This document shows positions 1 to 11,700 of a DNA stretch of 64,000 bases, in pieces. Origin of the DNA: Asterias amurensis (taxonomy: Eukaryota; Echinodermata; Asteroidea; Forcipulatida; Asteriidae). The notes beneath the pieces were generated by a model. It did not search any database. It was not told the DNA's origin and saw only the letters and a program-made list of their open reading frames with translations. The first letter of the stretch is position 1. Each line of letters begins with the position of its first letter. The translations under genes and the position numbers were made by a program. The DNA lies in the NCBI RefSeq assembly GCF_032118995.1, contig NC_092660.1, positions 18,214,501 through 18,278,500 of the forward strand. Direction: 5' to 3'.

Positions 1-753
1 AAACTATTTCATAACGAATGAAAAAGTGGTGGCGCCATACGGAAACTTTTCCCATATGAATTTAAGTATTAACAAGATTATCTCCATCATCAGGTACTTG
101 GAATGTAACTCTCGCTTCACATTTGCTTTCGCCTTTATGAACCGTGCCTCATCAGCAGTTCAACTTCAGCATTGTTCCGCTATCGTCTCTACGAATCTCA
201 TACAAAAATAACAAATACTGTTACTTGTACTGTTTTTGTCATTACAACATCCCTGTTAAAACTTGTTACCCTTCTTCAGTTTTGCATGCCTACTGTTATT
301 TTGTCAACCAGATCTCGCCAAAATATGTATCTAGTGTTCTTTGTACTCATACTTTGTCTTATTGAGCGTTTCGTGGGTCCAAAAAATCCACTCCGCAATT
401 TTTCTTAGAACAAACAATAAATTCCCATCGTTTTCTCAGAATCCTCGGTAAGGTGTACCCTTTAAGTGCACCAAGGCAATGGTCATTGCCTTGTTGGTGC
501 ACTTGATAAATTTTAGTTGTGGGCTATATTATAAATCCAATTTTTGTGGAAGTCTACCAAGGGCGAGTGGATCAACAAAATTATTCATGTTTAACTATAG
601 ACAATAGTGCGTGAAGTATCAGCATACCTGAAGTGTATGGCTTAAATGTAGGGGTGTTAACAAAATCCACATTGATGTAAGTTCAACAATGTTGTTTTTT
701 TCTTCAAACTTTAGGGCTTTAGTAAAGGACCTTCAAGGCCGTCATCGTCTACA
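1..753. other. Upstream region of GTF2F1
   Basis: No coding region is recognised here. A stretch near 440-520 resembles the internal part of the element seen at 25577-25754 (words such as accaaggcaatg). A polypyrimidine tract ending in AG at 713-714 lies 40 bp before the GTF2F1 start codon. The first coding exon may therefore be preceded by a non-coding 5' UTR exon; this is inference. Confidence 0.5.
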
Positions 754-797
754 ATGGGACCAGCCGAACCAGCAAAGTGTATTGTCAAACTACAAAC
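754..797 (+). CDS. GTF2F1: GTF2F1 coding exon 1
   Basis: Encodes residues 1-14 plus two bases, ending at donor GTAAGT. It joins exon 2 so that the first residues lead into the KYSIMQFN block, which matches the beta strand at the N-terminus of RAP74. Confidence 0.85.
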
Positions 798-3700
798 GTA
801 AGTCATCACACCTAGCCCTGCGACATAACTATATAAGTATCATAATTCATAATGTTGTGTCTCATTTTTGAGAAAAATTTAAAATCAAAGCAGAAAAACA
901 ACAGTGGGGTTCTGTTTATTGTATGTGGCCTGGGCCCAATTTCATAGCACTGCTAAGCAAAAAAATTTGCTTAGCATGAAACTTCTCCCTTGATAAAAAC
1001 AGGATTACCAACCAATTTTCCTCGTGATTTTTAGGATAAAGCAAACAACAGACTGAAGACCAGTACAAGCAACATGAAACAAATGGACATTTTGTTGGTA
1101 ATCCGGTTTTTATCAAGGATGAAATTTCATGCTGAGCAAATTTTTGTGCTTAGCAGCTCTATGAAATTGGGCCCTGTCACGACGAAATGAGCTAAAAGTC
1201 GCTCAATAGATAGGTGAGAACTCTCTTGTTTCAACAAGCTCTGTCTGCTTGGAGGATTATTGTTACCCTAAGTGTTCTCAACCATAAGAAAGCTCTTGAT
1301 CTGCAGAACTCAGAAATACCAATAGCTAATTTATTTTAAATTCCGGCTTTTAGCTCATTTTGTGGTGACGGGTCACATACATTATGTAATTCATTACCAC
1401 TATCAGTGTTGTAGTCATGGTGGGTAGTGCTTGGCAAAATACAATGTGGTGCCCAGCACAGATTTCCCCCAAAATAAATCAAAATATTGTCCATAAATCA
1501 AAATATTGTAGGTCTATAGCCCACCACAAAAATTTGTCGAGCTACAACACTGACCACTAGCAAGGTTCACACTGATGCCTGGGTCACCTATACTAAATTC
1601 CGGACACTGCCCCAGGGTTCGGCCAAGGATTTCTTTAGTGTCCGAAAATTGTTTTCCTTGAAACCATTGCAAGATGGATCAGTTACATAGATCATATGGT
1701 TGGGGAATCCCGAGTGTCTGGTGGGTTTTTCGGCACCAACCACTGTGGGCAAGAACCCTTCTGCCCAAAATGCAATCATGTGGCAGCCAGGCTGATATGA
1801 AGCCTTTAAAGTCGCTGGACACTATTGGTAATTTTCAAAGACCAGTCTTCTCACTTGGTATATCTCAACATGCATAACAAACCTGTGAAAATTTGAGCTC
1901 AATTGGTCGTCAAAGTTGTGAGATAATGAAAGAAAAAACAGCCTTGTCACACGAAGTTTTGTGCTTTCAGGTGTTTGATTTCGAGACCTCACAATCTAAT
2001 TCTGAGGTCTCAAAATCAAATTTGTGGAAAATTGCTTCTTTCTTGAAAACACGTCGCTTCAGAGGGAGCTGTTTCTCACAATGTTTTATACTATCAACCT
2101 CTCCCCATTACTCTTTACCAAGTAAGGTTTCATGCTAGTAATTATTTTGAGTAATTACCAATAGTGTCCACTGCCTTTAACTCTTTCTGTTCTTATTGTT
2201 GACAGGAAACAGTCAAGGAAATATAGCATAATGCAGTTTAACAGAGGAGACAATGTGGATTTGTCCAAATGGAAACAGGTAAATTAGACAATTAACACAA
2301 TTAGACAATGTCCACAGATTAACATTAAACTTACTCAATTTGAAGATAATGATGGTAGAAAGCTTCCCTTAAAATATTACTTGCTGAGGTGCTGTAGTTT
2401 TTGAGAAATGACTAAAACGAGTCACAAAAATAATTTTCAAATGGTGTCAAGACTTAGGTGTGATTGCTGTCTACACAGCAGTTAAGGGTTGTGTTGCGTC
2501 TTACTGACACCCATGAACAAGGGAGACCACCAAATAGGGCTACTAGAGTGTTGGCATGCTAATCCGGAGGTCGTTGGTTCAAATCAAGTTTTGGTGATAA
2601 AGTCATTGGCGTGTAAGTCCTGTTCCCGGTCATGACACTTGTGTCCCTGAGCAAGACACTTGTTACTATAATTGCTTCTCTCAACCCAGGGGTAAATACG
2701 TACCTGTGAGGGCAGAGATGGTTCTTGTGATTGATTTAGCTTAGTAGCGCATATTTGTTGCACAGGCTGTATACCCATTGACTAGGGGTAATAATGTTGG
2801 AAGCTTTGAAACGCCCTTCAGGTGTGAAAAGCCCTTATTAAAAACGGGTTATTATTATTATTTCATTTTCTAGGCCAAGATGGAACGCGAGAACAACATG
2901 AGGGAATTCAAGATGCTGAATCCAGATATGCCGACCCATGGAGCCGGCAGCGAGTTCGGACGTGAGGTGAGGGAAGAGGCGAGGCGGAAGAAGTACGGCG
3001 TTGTTGCCAAGAAATACAAAGAAGAAAACCAGCCGTGGATCCTTAAACAACTGGGCAATCCAGGCAAGAAGTAAGTAGATTTGGCTATGCCGTCGGTTTC
3101 CTAACAATTCCTAACTTAGGATTAATCTTAGGACGAGTTCAAGTCCGTATCTATAGTCGATAGGATCACTGAACCCATCCTATGTTTGGACGATTTTTTT
3201 GTCCAAACCGGAGATTGGATTATACCTCAGAGCGTGTTTTGAAACTGGCTGCAGGACACTAATGATAATTACTTGAAAGAATTGTTAGCATAGAAACTAA
3301 CTTGGTAACGACAAGCGGTAATCTGTTGATGAGAAATGGCTCCCTCTCTGCAGTAACCTAGTTTTTGAGAAAGAAGTAATTTCTCACTCAAACAGTCAAA
3401 TATTAAAAGATGTCAGGCCTGAAGCCTTTTATTAGGAATCTGTAAGCAGACAAATTTGTGCAACAAGGGTGTTTTTTTCTTTCATTATTCTCTTGCAACT
3501 GTGATGACCTATTGAGTCAAAGTTTTCACAGATTTGTTTTTTATGCGTATGTTGGGCTACACCAACAAGTGAGAATACTGGTCTTTGACAATAACTACAG
3601 GTGTCCAGTGCCTTGTAGAATGAAGAAGAGCCATGTAGAGACACTCTGCTTGTTTTCTAGTAGATAGCGATCTAAGTCTCTTTGGTTGGTAAACACATAT

Positions 3701-5719
3701 AACCCTAGACAATGAGAACTTCTCTCATGTTTTCTCCAACAACGGGTAAAAAACCTTGTCCCGGATGGTACTTATCCGTTGATTGTCCTGGACAAATTTT
3801 GACAAGGTCTTTAAGAACTGCGTGTCTCCCTCACGCCTGTATGCTTGGTTTTTAGAAGGCGAGGGCACCAAGGCACTTTCTCCTTGGTAAAGGGCACCCT
3901 TTGAAGAAATTGTAAATTACTACTTGAAGAGCATTTTAAGGGCACCAAGGCAATGACTATGGGTCCTAGACCTTATCGCAAATGCTCCTAACAATCACTT
4001 TAGGCGCTGAATTTAGTGCATGCAGGTCTAGCAAGTGATAAAGTTTTAATGGTTGCTAGACCAGCATTCACATCATTCAACAGATAGCACTTGCGCAGTG
4101 GGTATTTGCAAAAAGGTCTATGGAGGAAATCGCCCTTGTTGCCTCCGTGAAGTATCAGGCCTGTATCAGGCCTATATGCGTCGTTGTGTGCTCCCTTGTT
4201 ATTTACCATCTTGATTGATATCTTTTCCTGCAGGTTCAAGGGTAAAAAGGAAGGTTTGATCAGTGAGAACTCCAACTACTACATCTTTAAGCAGCAAGCC
4301 GACGGCACCTTTGAAGCCTCGCCGGTTGATTCTTGGTACAGTTTCACGTCCGTTGCTAAACACAAGACGTTGACAGCTGAGGAGGCGGAGGAGGAATTCG
4401 GAAGGTGGGTGTAGTAGGGTGTTGGGTTACTCTGATTTGTCTTGGAATTTGGAACAAGCAATCATTCTTGTAGAAATGCCAGGAATTGGTCACATAATAA
4501 TAATTAACAGCGCGCACTGTTATTCCCTAATTAATAATTAAACAGTATTTATCAAGGTGCACTAAGTCTGGTGTAAAACCATTCAAAGGCGCCGATCAAG
4601 ATGGAAAAGAGGGAATTCTCAAGTGTTCGGGAAAGCAAGTGTGAACAGGTGTGTCTTGAGTTGCTGCTGAAAGATGAAGGCGTTATGTATTTCCCTGAGG
4701 TTTTTAGGAAGTGAATTCCAGACCCTGGGTGATGTCATGGATGGGGGTGGGGGTGTGAGTCGGTGAGGGGGCACAAGGGAAAGAACATTGCTTTTTCAGG
4801 TTGGGTGGGGGGCAGGGGTCATGTTTTTTTTGCATGGTGTGGGTCATGTTTTGCTAATTTTTTTCAGGGGGATTTAGCTTGGAATAGGAATTAGTCCTGG
4901 GAGGTATTAACAACTTAAAGGCAATGGACACTATTGGTAATTGTCAAAGACTAGCCTTCACAGTTGGTGTATCTCAACATATGCATAAAATAACAAACCT
5001 GTGAAAATTTGAGCTCAATCGGCCATCGAACTTGCGAGATAATTATGAAAGAAAAAACACCCTTGTCACACGAAGTTGTGTGTGTTTAGATGGTTGATTT
5101 CGAGACCTCAAGTTCTAAATCTGAGGTCTTGTAATCAAATTTGTGGAAAATTACTTCTTTCTCGAAAAATATGGCACTTCAGAGGGAGCCGATTCTCACA
5201 ATGTTTTATACCATCAACCTCTCCCCGTTACTCGTCACCATGAAAGGTTTTATGCTAATAATTATTTTGAGTAAATACCAATAGTGTCCACTGCCTTTAA
5301 GGCTAGTCCTAAGTAATTTGTCTTAAACTGAAATATGACTAGTTATAACTTGTTGTGAAATCCACCCCTGTGCTGTTAGTAGATGGCTTAGAACCACCAC
5401 CAAAAATAATCCTTTTTTGAGAGAGCTAGTGTTTTGACGATAATTCAAAATACTAATTAATTTTTTTTTATGTAGGAGAGACCGCACCTTTAATTTCTTC
5501 ACCCTGATGGTAGAGAAGAGAATGAAGGAAAGCGCCGGGGAGGAACTGAGTAAGGAGGATGAGGAAGAGTTGAAGGCCAAGACCAAGACGAGAAAGAAGA
5601 AGGTTGATCTGGTAAGATTGTCCGTCCAACTAATTTTTTATTATTAATATTATTATTATTGTTATTAGTATTATTTTTATCTTCTTTTTTAGGAATTATT
5701 TTATTTATTTATTTTGTAC

Positions 5720-5750
<31 letters not shown>

Positions 5751-8700
5751 TTGAAATAAAAAAAATCAAAACCCGAAGTGTAAACATGGTAAACGCAAGT
5801 GCTTGGCGAATAGTGAAATTTAGTATTCGGTTAACCGCTGGCCAACTATCATAAAATTAACTGGATATTCGGATATTTTATCCCGCCGCTGGATGGCAGT
5901 GTTTGAATTATTCGCCAAGGCCTAGTAAAATCAGTACTTTCCCGAGTTCTGTGAAATAAATCAAGCATATTACTTGTTTTGACTCATGAATATAAAGTGT
6001 TTTGTATCATTTTTGTTCGTCAGAGGATTACAGAAGATGACGATTATCAAGATCTGATGACGTCGGAGGAGAGTGATGCATACAATAGCGATGATGATGA
6101 ACCAGCTGGTAAGCTATCAATCTGATTATAAACGTTCCTTGTCAATTTTCCAGAGAAGTTTTTTTTTGTAAATTTCAGGTTTCATATATTTATTTATTTC
6201 ATTAAACATCCGACAGCGCAAGTGCCAATAACAGGATTTTAAAGTAGTTGAAAGGCGCTTAATTTCAAGGATTTATATCTTCACAGCCAAATCAAAGTCA
6301 AAGAAAAAGGGAGCGAAGAAGAGAAAAACCAAGAAAAAGAAGCAAGATTCGGATGATGAAGGGGAAGAGGAAAGTGATGAGGGAGATTTTGAAGGCAAGG
6401 AACTAGACTACATCTCGGAGGACTCAAGGTATGTTGCCATATAAAGCAGAACTGGTAACTCATAAAAAACAGTGCGTTGTGGAATTGGGCTCATATCACA
6501 AATGGCCTATGTTAAAGGAACACGTTGCCTTGGATCAGTCAAGTTGGTCTTTGAAAATCGTTTGTTACCGTTTGTTATAAAATGCATATGGGTAGAAAGA
6601 TGTTGTAAAAGTAGAATACGATAACCCACTCAAACATGCCTTGAAATTGCCTGGTTTTCCTTTTACCTCGTTGACTAACACGGTCGGCCATTTATGGGAG
6701 TCAAAGTTTAGACTTCCATAAATGGCCGACCGTGTTAGTTCGCACAGAAAAAGGAAAACCACGCAATTTCGAGGCAAACTTGTGTGGATCATTGTATTCT
6801 ACTTTTAAAACATCTGTCCAACCATATGCATTTTATAAAAAAAACGGTTACAAATGCTTTTTATAGACCAACTCGTCCGATCCAAGGCAACGTGTTCCTA
6901 TAATATATGTTAATTGATTTGTCTCTTCTTGCATTGTGATTGGTTAATCAGTGATGAGGAGGAGGAGCAAAAGAAGATTGACATCATGGGTCTTGATGAA
7001 GAGTTACACAAGATTGAGGAGGAGGAGGAGGAGGAAGAGGAGGAGGACAAAGAGAAAGAAGAGGAGAAAAAAGACGAGATGAACCGAGGAAAAACCGAGG
7101 AGAAAGTCAAAAAGGAAGGTGAGACACCTAACCTTATTTCAGTTCCGACTTTTAAAGATCTCTGACTTTGCTAAATTTACTTTTTTTACGTTTACAAAAA
7201 TTATTTGCATTTATTGTGTGGGTGAATGAAAAAACTTGCAGGCCACCCAAAATTTGTTTGACCCCCAAATATAGTTAAGGGAATTATAGTTTATGTGTGT
7301 TGAAAGGGAAGTACATGTATAGTGTTGCGGTAACAAATTTCAGCCTTTTTTCATTTTTTTTCAGAATCTCATCCCTGTATTACATGTGGGCTTATAATAG
7401 TGAAAAAAACTTGCAGGCGACACAAAAGTTTAGTTAACTCGACCTGTGGGCGAGTGAAAACTCTGGTAGGGTTTGATAATCTTGTATTTTTGTTCTCTTT
7501 GTAGGGGAGAGCAGCTCCAGTAGTTCAGACTCTGATGACAGCGACATCGACGATAACAAAATTCACTCAGCTATGTTAATGCAGGTTAGTGGTAAAATGT
7601 CTGTTAAAGGTACTTTAGACGTGAAGTCGATCAGCTGGTAGGGGGCGCCAGCACAGCTTCACAGTGGAGCTTGGGTCGTTTGCCGCCCCCTGCTGGACTA
7701 TTGGGAAACCTGGTTACCAGGGTACTTGATAGATAAGGGTATTTGATATTCATGGGTACTTTACATTTTTCGAAGATTTGTGTTTTTTGTTGCTTTGTTT
7801 ATTATGTGACATCAATTATTCACACCTACTACCTGTTTTTATAACTGGCATCTTGAAATAAATGTTTATTAAATTGAATTGAATTGAGTGCCATAGAAAT
7901 CTTGAAAACACTGTGCAGAGTGTTGTGTTTGAAAACAGATTTGCATGTCAGCTAATGTGTTGTCAACTGTCATTGTTTCTGATGTACTTGTATGCAGGAG
8001 TCATGAACAACCAGGCATCATTTTCTGACTAATCTAGTCCTATATGTATCAATATAGGACTCCCATATTCAATTTTGCTACATGTGTTGTAAATATCAAG
8101 TGTCAATATTTCTGATGTACTTGTATGCAGGAGTCAAGAGCAACCAGGCACAATTCTTTCTAATCTAGTCCTATATGTATCAATATAGGACTCCCATATT
8201 CAATTGTGCTACATGTGTTGTAAATATCAACTGTCAATATTTATGATGTACTTGTATGCAGGAGTCAAGAACAACCAGGCATCATATTCTTCCTAATCTA
8301 GTCCTATATGTATCAATATAGGACTCCCATATTCAATTTTGCTACATGTGTTGTAAATATCAACTGTCAATGTTTCTAATGTACTTGTATGCAGGAGTCA
8401 AGAACAACCAGGCATTGTATTCTTTCTAATCTAGTCCTATATGTATCAATATAGGACTCCCATATTCAATTTTGGATCGTCATGCCTCACATATGACGTG
8501 TGACACGCGTCCACCAATCAAATGACAAGGGTCTGTTTGTGCAATTTATAATGAAATATATACTCATCGTTCCTTAGTGGTTGCACCAAGGGACTAATAA
8601 TTAAAATGAAGATAATTATAAAGTGTAATTTTTTTGACCTAAGTGTGTATCTTTTTAAATTATGTTTCTCTTTAATGTTTTTTAATTCTTCACATTGCCA

Positions 8701-11700
8701 AAGGCTGGCAGGACTTGTGAGCGATGTTCATTTGATTGATGCTCTTACTGTATCAGGCATGTGAGACTTCCTCTTTTCAGCTGAGTTCCTCCTTTGGGGT
8801 TTTGACTTTCCTCTTTTATCCTTAACTCTCTGTGTACAAAAGTATAGGAATATTATCTTTTCCTCTTTTTTTCTTGGCTGGTTTTCTCTTTTCCTCTTTT
8901 TTTTCATGGACACTTACTCACATGCCTGCTGTATAACAATTTTCGTCTTTTTAACAGTATTGTTCTGCTAATTGTATTTTGCCGTAGCCGGATGAAACAG
9001 TATGTGTACTCCTTATTAAATTTGTTTGTTTTCTTTCTAAGTTAACACTTCTAGCTTTCTGTACGACCTCTTCACTTATGGTTATTTATTAGTAAATTGA
9101 TGTTACCTTCCCCAGGGTTATGGGGTTCGGTCCATTTTGGGAATAAAATACAATACAATTCAATTCAATCATTGACCAAAGCTTGCAAGACCAGGCATCA
9201 GTTTCACAAAAAGTTAGGTCCTAACTTGGGACTAGTCCTAGGGGATATTAAAAACGTACGGCTAGTAACTTGTCCTATCTCGAGATAAGACTAGTCTTAA
9301 GACTAGACCCCAGGGCCCGATTTATAAGAGCTTGTTCAGCAGAAAGTAATGCTTAAAATTAGTATGCTAAGCAAAAACATACAGGATACCAGTCACAGAT
9401 AGTACATATGAAAATCTGTTTTGGCTGATAACCTTACTCTACTAAGCATAATTTTAAGTTAGTGCTTAGCTATTTGTAGGTGCTATAGCAGCTTTAATAG
9501 TGAAGTTAGGCCCAGTGAGAATTGCTTATTATCTAGTTTTAATTAAACGTATTTTTCTGCTGATGTCTTTTGACATGAGCTATTTGAACAGTATTTTTAC
9601 CCCTTTATAATGCTAAAAGGCTGGCAAGACCAGTGAGCGATCCTTATAATTATCTGTCTCTTGTAGGTAATTTTTAAAGTTGGTATAACTTTTAAACAAT
9701 TTTTCTGCAAACGACTTATTTTTGTTATCTAGCTTTTGTTTTTGTACATAGTGCTTTAAGGCTGTTTTTCGCCAACAAAGCGCTTCATACGTTTCTTTTT
9801 ATTATTATTATTTACTATATTTTTCTGACAGCAGAAGAAACCGTCCAAGAGGCCAGCCACTCCACCAAGCCAAAAAACGCCCTCAAAGACATCTAGTAGG
9901 AGTGCGAGCAGACCGGAAACGCCAACACAGAATCCAAATACGAACAGCACAGCGACGTCAAGTACACTTTCTGATGCAGCGAATAAACTTCAAGACAGAG
10001 GTATGTTTCCATTTTAAAGCCATTATACACTTTCGGAACAGAAAAAAATTAAAAGTTCACAGATTTACAAATAACTTACAGGGTTAACAGAAGGTAATGG
10101 TGAAAGACTTCTCTTGAAATATTTGTCCATGAAAAGGTTGACTTTTTTAGAAAACATTTAAAGTCACCTGGAAATAGAATTGTTTTTCTTTCAAACATAA
10201 GAGTATATACTTACGAACAATAAAACAATTTTTTTAGTAATTGTTCGTCACGATTTATATGTTTAAAAAATATATAAAGTTGTTTGGGGGCTGACTCCGC
10301 CTACCCCTTTTGTGACGTCAATCGAGGCAGACTTTGCCTGCAATGCGTATAGTAAACACACGTGCAAAGTACATATACGTCCAAGTCGTGAGTTGGTACA
10401 TTTCAAAAAGTGTTTTTCTGCATTCAGCAGCAATACACCTGATCAGCATTGCCGGAAAAAAAACAATTATTTATTTTTTTGAAACTTACAAACTCATTAC
10501 TTGGTCCGTACATGTACTTTGCAATTGTGTTTACTCTACGCATTACAGGCAAAGTCTGCCTCGATTGACGTCACGAACAGCGCCCTCTCGGGTCGGGGTC
10601 TACTCTTAAATTTGTAAATAACATAAGAACTGATTTTTTAAAACCTTAGTTAACTGTTTATTCACATTCCACTCATCAAAACACATATATTAGTGACAAA
10701 AGCTTTATTTTGAAAAAATACCACTTCCAGGTGACTTTAAAACAATAGCATATCTCGATATCGAGAATTACGAATTTATTTTTAACACATGAAACGTGCG
10801 TGACACACGAAACGTGCGGAAACAAGGGTGGGTTTTTCTCTTTATTTTCTCCCGACACCGATGACCGATTGAGCCTAAATTTTCACAAGTTTTTTTTTTT
10901 TATATAGAAGTTGTGATACCTGAAGTGTGGGCCTTGGACAATACTGTTTACCGAAAGTCTCCAACGGCTTTAAATGAGAAGATCTTGTCTTTATTAATTT
11001 TTTCTCAATTTACAAACTTTCATGTATCATACCTTTAGATTAGGTTGGATAAGGTTAGATTTGTTTGTTCAACATGTAAACATGAAAATTGTTTTCTCAG
11101 TCAAAACAAAATCTCATAAAAACTGGCCACAACAACACAGACAATAGTTTTTTTTTATATAAATACCAAAAAGAGTAGGTTCTTAAAACAGTCAACATTC
11201 AAAGCAGTTTCCAGGAAATTGTAATCAATTTTGGTGAATATTTTGTCTATTTTTTAGTATCATTAAAGAGGCCAGGTACCGATGAAGCTCACTCTTCAAA
11301 GCGACATAAAACAGAAGAGAGTGCATCAGCGTCAAGAACACCGGGGAAGTAAGTTTGATGCCTTTTCCTTTTAATTTGTTTCCACTTTAGGAGAAATTAA
11401 TTAGATCGGGTAAATCCAGGATGAGTCAAAGTAAAACCAAATCAATGAAATATATTCTTAAATCTTGAAACTTTTCACACATTATTCGTTTTTGAAACAC
11501 AAGCAATGATTCATGTTCTGATGCAAAATCAGTTACCTCTGAAATATTTAATATCAGTCACGGACAATAAGACCTTTAAGGGAGCTGTCGTAAGCAACTT
11601 AAAATAATGGCGCAACAAAAGTGACCGTATGCCAATTAAAACTGTGCAGGCGAACTGCGTATACCCCCGGAAGTGATAAAAATAAACCATTAATGTTCTC

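Noticed and set aside
6910-7110. Minus-strand poly-Ser frame
   Set aside because: It is the antisense of the GAG run of GTF2F1 exon 8 and has no gene context.
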